Counted from the first letter of the stretch, positions 17,045-25,405 are shown. The stretch is 64,000 nt of DNA from UBA5072 sp041737175 (GCA_041737175.1 JBGSSF010000023.1:62001-126000); one strand, 5' to 3'. The notes: generated by a model from the letters alone, not told the origin. Numbers and translations are program-made.

Positions 17045-18400
17045 ATGAAAAATGGAATTTCAAGACGGACTTTCCTTGGCACCTCAGCTGCTGCTGGTCT
17101 GACCACATTGACCTTTCCCTCGCTGGTGACCGGATGCGCAAAGGAAAAAACAACCAAAAAAACGGTAGAGGTGATGACCTTCCTGGATCAGGCTCCCGAC
17201 GGACAGGAATTGAAAGCAGGCGTAATCGGCTGCGGCGGACGAGGTACAGGAGCTGCAATTGATTTCCTGAGCGCCGGACCCAATCTTAAGATCACTGCGT
17301 TGGGCGATGTTTTACAAGACAGGATCGACTCATGCAGGGAAGAACTCAAAAAAGAAAAAGGAGCAGAGGTTCCTGATGAAATGTGTTTTGTAGGATTCGA
17401 TGCCTTTCAGAAGGTCATTGAATCAGGTGTGGATATCGTTATTCTGGCTACCCCACCGCATTTCAGACCCGAACATTTTTCCGCGGCCATAGAGGCACAC
17501 AAGCATGTTTTCATGGAAAAACCGGTATGCGTGGATCCTGCAGGTGCGCGGTCGGTCATCGCCACAGCCCGCAAGGCTGCAGGAATGGGACATTCTGTTG
17601 TTACCGGCACACAACGCCGTCACCAGCGTGATTACGTAGCCACCTATAAGAATGTGGCCGAAGGCATGATCGGCGATATCGTATCGGCCAATTGCTGGTG
17701 GAATGGTGGAAAACTCTGGCATCGCGATCCCAATCCCAAATGGACCGAAATGGAATATATGATCCGCGACTGGGTGAACTGGTGCTGGCTGTCAGGCGAC
17801 CATATTGTCGAGCAGCATGTTCACAATCTGGATGTCATCCATTGGTATACCGGCATGTACCCTGTGAAAGCAACAGGTTTCGGATCCAGGCAGAGAAGGG
17901 TCACCGGAGATCAGTTTGACAATTTCAGTGTGGATTTTGTATTTGAGAACGGCATCCATATGCATAGCATGTGCCGGCAGATCAACGGTTGCGCAAATAA
18001 TGTATCTGAGCGCGTTCAGGGTACCCTGGGTTCTTCGAACTGCCAGAATACGATCCTCGATCCGGCAGGGACTACTTTGTGGAAATACGAGTATCCGCTC
18101 GATGACCAGGGTCAGCCCACATCGGAGATCAAAATCAGTCCATACGTGCAGGAACATATCGACCTTGTAACGGCCATCCGTACCGGTAAACCAATCAATG
18201 AAGCTGAAAACACCGCCATGTCGACTCTCGTCGCAATCATGGGAAGGGTTTCCGCTTACACCGGTAAAGAGGTCACCATGGAAGAAATGATGAATTCCGA
18301 TATGAAGCTCGGCCCCACGGTATATACATTAGGTAAGGTTGACGTACCCAAAGCAGTACCTGTTGCCGGGGAAGCTTATGTACCGGGATCCGAATCCTGA
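17045..18400 (+). CDS. Gfo/Idh/MocA family oxidoreductase, Tat-exported lipoprotein
   Basis: NAD(P)-dependent dehydrogenase of the glucose-fructose oxidoreductase/inositol dehydrogenase superfamily. The N-terminus carries a twin-arginine signal (SRRTFLG, Arg7-Arg8) ending in VTGC, so Cys31 is probably lipidated and the enzyme works in the periplasm with a tightly held cofactor, as in Gfo. The Rossmann loop GVIGCGGRGTG is at residues 59-69, and the EKP motif that supplies the catalytic lysine is FMEKPV (Lys159). A tryptophan-rich substrate region follows (NCWWNGGKLWHRDPN, then DWVNWCWLSGDHIVEQHVHN). The product is 451 aa. The substrate is unknown, a sugar or polyol. It sits 5 bp ahead of a TIM-barrel isomerase and after the cytochrome-FGE fusion. 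Confidence 0.9.
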   Translation: MKNGISRRTFLGTSAAAGLTTLTFPSLVTGCAKEKTTKKTVEVMTFLDQAPDGQELKAGVIGCGGRGTGAAIDFLSAGPNLKITALGDVLQDRIDSCREELKKEKGAEVPDEMCFVGFDAFQKVIESGVDIVILATPPHFRPEHFSAAIEAHKHVFMEKPVCVDPAGARSVIATARKAAGMGHSVVTGTQRRHQRDYVATYKNVAEGMIGDIVSANCWWNGGKLWHRDPNPKWTEMEYMIRDWVNWCWLSGDHIVEQHVHNLDVIHWYTGMYPVKATGFGSRQRRVTGDQFDNFSVDFVFENGIHMHSMCRQINGCANNVSERVQGTLGSSNCQNTILDPAGTTLWKYEYPLDDQGQPTSEIKISPYVQEHIDLVTAIRTGKPINEAENTAMSTLVAIMGRVSAYTGKEVTMEEMMNSDMKLGPTVYTLGKVDVPKAVPVAGEAYVPGSES

Positions 18401-18405
18401 AAGTC

Positions 18406-19335
18406 ATGAAACAAAGCAGAAGAAATTTCATTAAGCAGTCGACCGCAGCAGGAGCAGCCTTAATGGCTTCTTCTGCTGCCTGGGCGGCAGTACCCCCGGG
18501 GAAATTGACTGCAGCTGAAGCTCCGTTCAAACTGAAGTATGCGCCCTATATGGACATGTTCCCGGAACATGCCGGCAAGGATCCCCTGGCCAATATTTCT
18601 TTTTGTCATGACATGGGATTCACGGCCATGTTTGATAACGGTTTGCTCGGTAGACCCGTTGAAGAGCAGAATAAAATAGCATCGCAAATGCAGAAGCTCA
18701 ACATGGAGCTGGGTCCGTTTGTTTTGTATGCCGACTTCTCTGTTACTTCATTCGTGCTGAATAAAGCTGAGGTGCGCGAGATGCTGGTTAATAAAATGAA
18801 AGAAGGTGTCGAACTGGCCAAAAGAACCGGTGCAAAATGGGCTCTTGTGGTTCCGGGCCGGTATGATGAGCGTTTACATCGCGACTTTCAGACTGCCAAT
18901 GTTGTGGATAACCTCAGGTATTGCTGTGATGTCCTCGAACCGGCTGGCCTGGTGATGGTGCTTGAACCCCTGAATACACTGCATGATCATCCCGGACTTT
19001 TCCTTACCGGAATACCACAGGCATACCAGATCTGCAGAGGAGTGAACCGGCCGGCTTGCAAGATCATCAATGACATGTACCACCAGCAGATAACCGAAGG
19101 CAATATCATTCCCAATATGGACGCAGCCTGGAATGAGATCGGAGCCTTTCATATAGGCGATAATCCCGGACGAAATGAACCCACCAGCGGGGAGATCAAT
19201 TACCTGAATATCTTTAAGCACATTCATGCAAAAGGTTACCAGGGCGTCCTGTGTATGGAACATGGTAAAAGCCTTCCGGGCAAAGAGGGAGAAGCCAGGT
19301 TGATAAAGGCTTACCGGGAGTGCGATAGCTTTTAA
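18406..19335 (+). CDS. Hydroxypyruvate isomerase-like TIM-barrel protein, Tat-exported
   Basis: Xylose isomerase-like TIM barrel (AP_endonuc_2 superfamily), closest by eye to hydroxypyruvate isomerase-type proteins. The start gives a Tat signal (MKQSRRNFIKQS) ending near AWAAVPP. Probable metal ligands are in MVLEPLNTLHDHP, IINDMYHQQ, GAFHIGDNPGRNEP and the final LCMEHGKS. The product is 309 aa. It follows the Gfo/Idh gene by 5 bp, so the two are almost certainly co-translated and may act in sequence on one sugar (isomerise or epimerise, then oxidise). The actual substrate cannot be read from sequence. A REP hairpin begins 4 bp after the stop and may protect or terminate the transcript. Confidence 0.85.
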   Translation: MKQSRRNFIKQSTAAGAALMASSAAWAAVPPGKLTAAEAPFKLKYAPYMDMFPEHAGKDPLANISFCHDMGFTAMFDNGLLGRPVEEQNKIASQMQKLNMELGPFVLYADFSVTSFVLNKAEVREMLVNKMKEGVELAKRTGAKWALVVPGRYDERLHRDFQTANVVDNLRYCCDVLEPAGLVMVLEPLNTLHDHPGLFLTGIPQAYQICRGVNRPACKIINDMYHQQITEGNIIPNMDAAWNEIGAFHIGDNPGRNEPTSGEINYLNIFKHIHAKGYQGVLCMEHGKSLPGKEGEARLIKAYRECDSF

Positions 19336-19339
19336 AATA

Positions 19340-19367
19340 TTCGACTTAGGCTTTGCCTAAGTCGGAC
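19340..19367. repeat. REP hairpin, left of RAYT gene
   Basis: A 28-nt unit with a perfect 10-bp stem (CGACTTAGGC / GCCTAAGTCG) and a TTT loop, four bases after the isomerase stop. The same unit with an AGA loop occurs at 20011-20038 and 20083-20110 on the other side of the transposase gene. Confidence 0.85.
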
Positions 19368-19374
19368 ATATTTC

Positions 19375-19393
19375 TTCAGGCTTTTTGCCTGAA
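19375..19393. repeat. Second short hairpin left of RAYT
   Basis: TTCAGGC / GCCTGAA, a 7-bp stem with a five-T loop, 7 bp beyond the first REP. Its GGC...GCC core matches the REP stems, and paired REP-type hairpins are typical of RAYT loci. Confidence 0.6.
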
Positions 19394-19426
19394 TCTTAAA
19401 ATTCGTTATCCGTAAAACCGTTATCC

Positions 19427-19987
19427 ATGTCAACAGGATACAAAATTATTGGCGACGGCCTATACTATCTAACCTTTCAGATTGTAGGCTGGGTAGATAT
19501 ATTTACCCGAAAAAACTACCGCGATATAGTAATTGAGAGTTTGAAATTCTGTCAGGAACAGAAAGGTTTTTTGCTATTTGCTTATGTAATTATGTCCAAT
19601 CATATGCATTTGCTTGCACAAAGTGAAAGTGGAGATCTCAGTGGCATTATTCGAGACTTTAAAAATTATACCTGCAGAAAATTTCTGGATGTATTAAAGG
19701 ACCCAATCGAGAGTCGAAGTGACTGGATGAAACTTGTGTTTGAATACCATGGTAAATATAAAAACAAACAAACCAACCAGATCTGGACCCACGAGAATCA
19801 CGCAGAATATATTTATAGTCAGAATTTTATAGAACAAAAAATTGATTACATTCATAATAATCCTGTTCGTGCAGGTATTGTTGCCAGGCCCGAAGATTAC
19901 CTATACTCAAGTGCAAGCAATTATGCGGATATGGAATCTGTTTTGGATGTGATAAAATTGGATTTCATGTGGAAAACTGTAAAATGA
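19427..19987 (+). CDS. REP-associated tyrosine transposase (RAYT, Y1_Tnp)
   Basis: Single-strand HUH endonuclease of the TnpA-REP family, thought to nick and spread REP hairpins. The HUH motif is SNHMHLL (His59, His61). The helix with IDYIHNNPVRAG carries the probable nucleophile, Tyr141. The protein ends with YLYSSASNY and then WKTVK. It is 186 aa, full length for the family. The gene is flanked on both sides by the REP hairpins it probably recognises. Its last codons (from GAAAACTGTAAAATGA) lie inside a 72-bp tandem duplication. Its codon use is more AT-rich than the neighbouring genes, consistent with acquisition. RAYTs are usually domesticated single-copy genes and not autonomous transposons. 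Confidence 0.93.
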   Translation: MSTGYKIIGDGLYYLTFQIVGWVDIFTRKNYRDIVIESLKFCQEQKGFLLFAYVIMSNHMHLLAQSESGDLSGIIRDFKNYTCRKFLDVLKDPIESRSDWMKLVFEYHGKYKNKQTNQIWTHENHAEYIYSQNFIEQKIDYIHNNPVRAGIVARPEDYLYSSASNYADMESVLDVIKLDFMWKTVK

Positions 19988-20133
19988 CAGGAGAAGCCTT
20001 GAAAGATATTTTCGACTTAGGCAGAGCCTAAGCCGAACGACGAGAAAACTGTAAAATGACAGGAGAAGCCTTGAAAGATATTTTCGACTTAGGCAGAGCC
20101 TAAGCCGAACAAGGGCTCTGCCTAAGCCGAACG
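19972..20133. repeat. Tandem 72-bp duplication carrying REP hairpins, plus an inverted REP
   Basis: Two identical 67-bp copies (19972-20038 and 20044-20110) with a 72-bp period. Each contains the last codons of the RAYT gene, a 27-bp spacer and a 28-nt REP hairpin with CTTAGGC/GCCTAAG stems and AGA loop (20011-20038, 20083-20110). A third, inverted REP half follows at 20113-20133. It can pair with the preceding copy through a 13-bp inverted repeat (20088-20100 with 20114-20126), giving a BIME-like cluster. It reaches to 4 bp from the stop codon of the next, convergent gene. Confidence 0.88.
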
Positions 20134-20136
20134 AGA

Positions 20137-20562
20137 TCATTTTGAAGAATCCTGCCGGGCTGAATATGTGATGCTCCCGGTATAATTTGCATCGCAACTG
20201 GCATCATATGCCTCCCAGGTGATTTCAACCTGTGCGGTTGAATCAGTCAGGAATGAACCGCTGATTGCAAATGTGCTCAGCGAAGCTTCAAAGGTATTAT
20301 CTGTAATGGATGCTACCGTGGCGAACGAGGCTCCGGATTCATAATCAAAGCTGCAGGTGTTACCGGTGGCATGACCACTGTACGCGAATTCCAGGTCACT
20401 GACGCTCTGCGGATTGCCTCCGACAGTGAAGGAAATATCAGCACCGGACCAATCACCCGTCTTGATGACGGGTTTGTCATCCTCCTTATCACAGGCATTT
20501 ACACAAAGGATCAACAGGAAAGTAAATGCAACTAAACCGGCTTTTAGTACTTTGGTGCTCAT
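20137..20562 (-). CDS. Small lipoprotein, unknown function
   Basis: A hypothetical protein of about 141 aa. I choose the ATG at 20562 because MSTKVLKAGLVAFTFLLILC followed by VNAC gives a proper lipoprotein signal; the open frame reaches 20601 but adds only 13 residues. The mature part begins CDKEDDKPVIKTGDWSGADI, acidic as in exported Bacteroidota lipoproteins. It is then rich in Ser, Thr and Gly with predicted beta-strands (SFTVGGNP, EFAYSGHATG, VEITWEAYDAS). Two cysteines (NTCSF, DASCDAN) may form a disulfide. I do not recognise the family. Its 3' end lies against the REP cluster. Confidence 0.65.
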   Translation of the reverse strand: MSTKVLKAGLVAFTFLLILCVNACDKEDDKPVIKTGDWSGADISFTVGGNPQSVSDLEFAYSGHATGNTCSFDYESGASFATVASITDNTFEASLSTFAISGSFLTDSTAQVEITWEAYDASCDANYTGSITYSARQDSSK

Positions 20563-20614
20563 GTCCGTAAATTTTATCCACATAAATATCTTTACGGTCA
20601 ATTAGCTACATTCG

Positions 20615-21271
20615 TTACACCTGTGATGAAGGTTTTATTTTTGACTTCCAGCTGCCAAAATAATATTCGCGGATATTCCTGACAACCGTATATATTGAAT
20701 TGGCCCAGTAATTCCTGAGTCCGAAACCATTCGGCTCACCCCGTAACCGTTCATGGAACAAAACATTCCTGTTCTTCATGTTGATGGCCACGAAATGGTA
20801 ATAAGCCTCTTCGGCATTCTTGTTGAGGCATTCTGCTATGAACAAAACGCCGATTCCTTCCTTGCCTTCCAGATTGTACTGGTCAACAAACGACTGGATA
20901 TCTTCGTCGGTAAACCTGATGGCATTGTAGGATTCAATTTCATCCAGACTGGTCCGGGCATTGATATCACCAATCATGTCTATGTCATACCAGATATCCT
21001 GCTTTCTCAGCATGCCTTTGATATCATATTTTTCAGGTTCGCTCAGGATGATATAATTCCACCTGGGAAAGTAGATATCCCGGATCTGCCAGGAAGACTT
21101 TTCACCTGCCTCAAAGAACTCGGCAAAGTTACCAATCAGCTTTACATGGGAGAAATCAATACCCAGCCAGGTGATCTTGACATCACTCTCCTGAAAGAGA
21201 TCGTTCATCGTTTGTGAACTTCCGGAAATTGCGCATGGCAACAACAAGAACAGTAAATATAGCTTTTTCAT
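20615..21271 (-). CDS. Exported protein, unknown function
   Basis: A hypothetical protein of 218 aa with a signal peptide (MKKLYLLFLLLPCAISGSSQ). The mature part begins TMNDLFQESDVKITWLGID and is rich in aromatic and acidic residues. A segment such as GIDFSHVKLIGNFAEF and the stretch GIGVLFIAECLNKNAEEAYYHFVAINM suggest an alpha/beta domain of a type I have seen in Bacteroidota secreted proteins, but I cannot name it. It is followed by the small lipoprotein gene on the same strand (52 bp to the chosen start), so the two may be co-transcribed. A REP pair lies upstream. Confidence 0.6.
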   Translation of the reverse strand: MKKLYLLFLLLPCAISGSSQTMNDLFQESDVKITWLGIDFSHVKLIGNFAEFFEAGEKSSWQIRDIYFPRWNYIILSEPEKYDIKGMLRKQDIWYDIDMIGDINARTSLDEIESYNAIRFTDEDIQSFVDQYNLEGKEGIGVLFIAECLNKNAEEAYYHFVAINMKNRNVLFHERLRGEPNGFGLRNYWANSIYTVVRNIREYYFGSWKSKIKPSSQV

Positions 21272-21352
21272 AATATCAGATGTTTATTGAAAACAACAGG
21301 TTGTATACTGTAAAAGGCAATTTTTTGCTGAAAAGGTTGCACGGGTTATTGA

Positions 21353-21406
21353 TATCAGGCAAAGCCTGATAAAATAAATTCGACTCAGGCAGAGCCTGAG
21401 CCGAAC
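21353..21406. repeat. REP hairpin pair overlapping the 3' end of the D-lactate dehydrogenase gene
   Basis: First hairpin: TATCAGGC / GCCTGATA with AAA loop (21353-21371). Second: a 28-nt REP unit at 21379-21406 with stem CTCAGGC / GCCTGAG and AGA loop. Compared with the RAYT-side units (CTTAGGC / GCCTAAG) both arms have changed together (T-A to C-G), so the stem is conserved by compensation. The second unit contains the stop codon (21385-21387) and last codons (FGSGSA) of the minus-strand dehydrogenase gene. Confidence 0.85.
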
Positions 21407-24228
21407 AATGGTGCTGTTGCCTCATCTACCAGGTACACTATCGATTTGTAGCTGATGTCGCTGTGAAGGGTCAGTCCTATTTCACAGGTCCTGCTTGTAC
21501 TGTAACCTTCCTGTAAGCCGGAGGGCAATTTGCTTTTCAATAAACTCAGGGCTGACGCATTCAGTTCAGGCTTCGTGAATCCTTTGTCGCCGGCCCATCC
21601 GCAGCAACCGATCTCGTCGGGAACAATCACTTCTTCGGCGCAGAGCTGCGCAAGCCGGAAAAGTCCGGGGCCGAGTCCCATTTTTGTGTTGCTGCATGTG
21701 CTGTGGATTGCAACTTTGCGGGGTACCCGGGTAAATGCAAGACGACTGACCAGGAATTTCAGAATAAATTCCACCTGCTCATACAACTGAAGCCCGGATG
21801 ACAGGGTTTCTTTCATCCTGAAAAGGCAGGGACTCATATCACAATAAACCGGTATTTTACCGTTTTCGCTGGCGGCAAGTAAAGCTGCTTCCAATTCCAA
21901 GGCTTTTCGCCGTCCTTCAGCCACAAATCCCTTGCTGTCGAAAGCCATTCCGCAACATAACCTGTTTACACCAGGGGGGATAATTACCTCATATCCCGCT
22001 TTTTGCAGGAGATGTATGGTTTTTGCCACCACAGCCTTTTCCTCAAAAGCATAATCAGTCGATTTCCCCATACTGCGGTTAATGCAGGTCGGAAAATACA
22101 CTACTTTCAAATCTGATTTCGGTGAACGGTCACTGAGAGAGGTTAAATCAGCTCCGCCGGGCATATACCTGTTCCACATGGGAATTCCCGCACCTGATGC
22201 CTTATGCAACCATGAGGATACTGACTGCATGAATCCTGCGCCCAGCAGTTTATGAACGCCGGAAACAAGGTTCAGGGTTGTTCGCAAGCCTGCAGTTACA
22301 AGGTGCATATTGCTTCCGATTATACCTGCCACCCTGTTCGCGAAACGGCTGTGTCCATCGAATCTCAACTCCTTAATCAGCTTGCCCGTGTTGATATCCA
22401 CAGGACAGGCAATGGCACATAATCCATCGGTGGCGCAGGTTGCATCACCATGGTAGTTAAAATCCCTTTCCATAGTTGCCGCATATGTACTTTTATCTTG
22501 TGCGGCTGATAACCGGTTCAATTCACGGTATACAACAATACGCTGCCGGGGTGTGAGGGTAAGATTTCTGGAAGGACAGTCATTCTCACAAAAACCACAT
22601 TCAATGCATTTGTCAATGGTATCGCTGACAACCGGAATAGGCTTCAGGTTCTTAATATGAACCAGCGGGTCATCATTCAGGATAACACCCGGATTCAGAA
22701 TTCCTGACGGATCAAGAAGTTGCTTGATCTGTTTCATCACCCCGTAAATCTCGGCACCCCATTCCTCCTTTACAAAGGGGGCCATGTTGCGGCCTGTACC
22801 GTGTTCGGCTTTCAGGCTTCCGTCATATTTGTGCACGGTCAGGTGAACCAACTCGTCCATAAACTTCCGGTATTTTTCAACCTCCTGCGCCTGCCTGAAA
22901 TCGGGCATGATCACGAAATGGATGTTACCGTCGAGCAGGTGTCCCCACATGACCGAACCTTCATAGCCATACCGTTGTATCAGTTCTCTGAGCGCTGTAA
23001 GTGCATCTCCAAGTTCTCCGGCTCTGAAGGCGACATCCTCTATGAGGCATGCAGTGCCCCTGGGACGGGTAGCCGCCGCGGAGGTGAACAGTCCCTTCCG
23101 GACCTTCCAGATGCTGTTATAGGCTTCTGCTTCCCTGATGAAGTCAACCGGATAAAGTGTCCGGATTCCGGCAATTGATTTTCGGATCTCTTCTACCTGA
23201 ATCTCCAGTGTCTCAGCATCGGGCGCCGAAGTGTCGATCAGCAGTGCAACTGCCAACTGATCCAGTTCCCGCATTATTGCCGGGATGCCAGGGTTATCCT
23301 GCACTGCCCGCAGGGCATTGCGGTCCATCAGCTCTGCCGCGCTTACCTGACAACTTCGCAAAGGCAGAATGGCTGAACATGCCTCCCGGATTCCCGGGAA
23401 AAAAACCAGGGCTGCTGCCCTGTATGAATGACTCTCAAAGGTTTCGAATGTTGCCTCGGAAATAAAGCCCAGTGTGCCTTCGGAACCCACCATCAGGTGA
23501 GCAATGATATCCAGCGGATCTGAGAAATCAACGAGTGCATTTACGCCATATCCTGTTGTATTCTTGAGTTCATATTTATGCCTGATCTTATCCCGGAGAG
23601 CAGCATTGCTGTTCACCTGCTTTGAAAGCTGCCTGATACTGTCCATCAGGGCGGGATGATCATCTCTGAAACGGCTGCATGACTCCGGATCCCGGGTATC
23701 CAGCACGGAGCTGTCAGCGAAAATCAGGCGCAGACCCCGTAAGGTGTTGTAACTGTTGGTCGCGATACCATAACTTGCCCCACTGGCATTGTTGGCAATG
23801 ATACCACCGATCTTCGCAGAAGCAATGGAGGCCGGACTCGGGCCGATCTGCCGGCGGTACTTTGCGAGAATTGCATTGGCGTATCCCCCGGTCATACCCG
23901 GCTGAAATGTAGCGGTCCCGGCATTTTCACCGACAGACCACCCGGCAAAACCGGGACCGGTTTCGGCCAACACGGAATCGGTGATGGTCTGGCCACACAA
24001 GCTTGTGCCACCTGCTTTAAAAGTGACAGGAATTCCGGCTTCCCGGCAAATATTCAATACTGTAATTACTTCCTGCTCGCAATTGACCTGCACTACAACA
24101 CGCGGTATCAACCTGTAGAAACCCGCATCGGTTCCTTTGGCAAGTCGGTAAAGAGGATCGGTGTATATGGGTGAAGGGTAACCCGATTTTTTGAGGGATT
24201 TTACTATATCATCGTATGCATTCTGCAT
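21385..24228 (-). CDS. FAD-linked (D-lactate type) dehydrogenase with Fe-S domain
   Basis: Fusion of an FAD_binding_4/oxidase C domain (residues about 1-520) with a GlpC-like iron-sulfur and CCG-domain part (about 535-947). FAD loop: PVTFKAGGTSLCGQTIT and GGIIANNASGASYG. Fe-S ligands: CIECGFCENDCP (Cys541, 544, 547, 551) and CATDGLCAIACP (from Cys598). CCG motifs: RLCCGMAFDSKG and EIGCCGWAGDKG. The architecture fits Dld-II-type D-lactate dehydrogenases that pass electrons to the respiratory chain; a YdiJ-like D-2-hydroxyglutarate or a glycolate dehydrogenase is the alternative. It is last in the minus-strand peptidoglycan island, 26 bp after the dipeptide epimerase, which favours D-lactate (the MurQ by-product) as substrate. 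Its last codons and stop lie inside a REP hairpin. Confidence 0.85.
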   Translation of the reverse strand: MQNAYDDIVKSLKKSGYPSPIYTDPLYRLAKGTDAGFYRLIPRVVVQVNCEQEVITVLNICREAGIPVTFKAGGTSLCGQTITDSVLAETGPGFAGWSVGENAGTATFQPGMTGGYANAILAKYRRQIGPSPASIASAKIGGIIANNASGASYGIATNSYNTLRGLRLIFADSSVLDTRDPESCSRFRDDHPALMDSIRQLSKQVNSNAALRDKIRHKYELKNTTGYGVNALVDFSDPLDIIAHLMVGSEGTLGFISEATFETFESHSYRAAALVFFPGIREACSAILPLRSCQVSAAELMDRNALRAVQDNPGIPAIMRELDQLAVALLIDTSAPDAETLEIQVEEIRKSIAGIRTLYPVDFIREAEAYNSIWKVRKGLFTSAAATRPRGTACLIEDVAFRAGELGDALTALRELIQRYGYEGSVMWGHLLDGNIHFVIMPDFRQAQEVEKYRKFMDELVHLTVHKYDGSLKAEHGTGRNMAPFVKEEWGAEIYGVMKQIKQLLDPSGILNPGVILNDDPLVHIKNLKPIPVVSDTIDKCIECGFCENDCPSRNLTLTPRQRIVVYRELNRLSAAQDKSTYAATMERDFNYHGDATCATDGLCAIACPVDINTGKLIKELRFDGHSRFANRVAGIIGSNMHLVTAGLRTTLNLVSGVHKLLGAGFMQSVSSWLHKASGAGIPMWNRYMPGGADLTSLSDRSPKSDLKVVYFPTCINRSMGKSTDYAFEEKAVVAKTIHLLQKAGYEVIIPPGVNRLCCGMAFDSKGFVAEGRRKALELEAALLAASENGKIPVYCDMSPCLFRMKETLSSGLQLYEQVEFILKFLVSRLAFTRVPRKVAIHSTCSNTKMGLGPGLFRLAQLCAEEVIVPDEIGCCGWAGDKGFTKPELNASALSLLKSKLPSGLQEGYSTSRTCEIGLTLHSDISYKSIVYLVDEATAPLFGSGSA

Positions 24229-24254
24229 ATGAAATTCGCTATTTTAGATTATAA

Positions 24255-25397
24255 TCAGACCTTCACTACCCCAATCCCCGGCAGATCCGGTATTATCACC
24301 CTGCCCTCCACAATCTTCAGACCCTCAAACACGTCATTGCTGATCAGCAGGTTTCCGTCGAGGTCCGCCCAGTCAGCCATTGGGGAAAGCTGGGCGGCCG
24401 CTGTCACCGCGCACGAAGTCTCGGTCATGCAACCGATCATCACTTTCAAACCAAGAGCCCTGGCCATATTGACCATGTTATAAGCCGCGCGCAATCCGCC
24501 GCATTTCATCAGTTTGATGTTTATACCATGGTATGCACCGAATACTTTGTTTACATCCGCAGGCGTTTGCACCGCTTCATCAGCAATTACGGGAATCGGA
24601 CTTTGTCCGGTGATCCAGGCAATATCATCCACAGCGGTTTTCGATAAAGGTTGTTCGATATAAACCACCCCTTGTTCATGCAGCCAGTGGATCATATCGA
24701 GCGCCTGATTCCTGTCCTTCCAACCCTGGTTCACATCAACACCCAGGGGAACCTGTGTGACCGACCTCACCGTCCGGATCATCTCCTTGTCATTGCCGCC
24801 TCCCAGCTTAATCTTAAGGATCTTGAAAGAGGATGCATCCCTGGTTTTTTCCTCCACCACATCAGGTTTGTCAATCCCGATGGTAAAGGAGGTATCGGGA
24901 GTATGCCCGGGGTTGAGTCCCCAGATGCGGTGCCAGGGTTGTTGCATAAGCCTGCCGACCAAATCGTGAAGGGCAATGTCGATGGAGGCTTTTGCCGCAT
25001 AATTGCCAGGGGATATCTGATCAACATAGGTCAGAATATCATCCATCAGGAATGGACTGTTGAATTGAGAAAGATCAACTTTTGATAAAAAAGATTGCGC
25101 CGTTGCATGAGATTCTCCCAGGTAGGGTGGCATGGAGGCTTCGCCAAAGCCGGTAATGCCATCGCAGGTTATTGTTGTCAGCATAACCGGCGTGGTAGTT
25201 CTTGATCCTGTGGCTATTGTGAATACATGCCTCAGCTGCAGATTGTAAGGTTCAAAATGCAGTACCATTCTGTTATTACTGCTTCTGACCCAGCCTTTCC
25301 CGGCTGATGCTTGCAGGGATGCATAGTCAAATGATAAAAAGGTTCCTCCGGTCATCAGTCCAAAGTATTTCAGGAATTTCCTCCTCGTATTCATCAT
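24255..25397 (-). CDS. Dipeptide (L-Ala-D/L-Glu type) epimerase, Tat-exported
   Basis: Enolase-superfamily racemase. The N-terminus is a Tat signal (TRRKFLKYFGLMTGGTF, twin Arg5-Arg6), so it should fold with its Mg2+ in the cytoplasm and act in the periplasm. The barrel has the KxK lysine in KIKLGG, metal ligands in DVNQGW, IEQPL and ADEAVQ, and the second catalytic lysine in INIKLMKCGGL, followed by IGCMTETSCAV as in L-Ala-D/L-Glu epimerases. The product is 380 aa. It would convert L-Ala-D-Glu from murein peptides to the LL form. It is tightly packed between the GHL10 gene (8 bp) and the D-lactate dehydrogenase gene (26 bp). Other dipeptide specificities cannot be excluded. Confidence 0.88.
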   Translation of the reverse strand: MMNTRRKFLKYFGLMTGGTFLSFDYASLQASAGKGWVRSSNNRMVLHFEPYNLQLRHVFTIATGSRTTTPVMLTTITCDGITGFGEASMPPYLGESHATAQSFLSKVDLSQFNSPFLMDDILTYVDQISPGNYAAKASIDIALHDLVGRLMQQPWHRIWGLNPGHTPDTSFTIGIDKPDVVEEKTRDASSFKILKIKLGGGNDKEMIRTVRSVTQVPLGVDVNQGWKDRNQALDMIHWLHEQGVVYIEQPLSKTAVDDIAWITGQSPIPVIADEAVQTPADVNKVFGAYHGINIKLMKCGGLRAAYNMVNMARALGLKVMIGCMTETSCAVTAAAQLSPMADWADLDGNLLISNDVFEGLKIVEGRVIIPDLPGIGVVKV

Positions 25398-25405
25398 TGA
25401 ATCTT

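Noticed and set aside
19340..20133. Complete insertion sequence around the RAYT gene
   Set aside because: There are no terminal inverted repeats or target-site duplications; the flanking hairpins are REP units, so it is a RAYT locus and not a standard IS.
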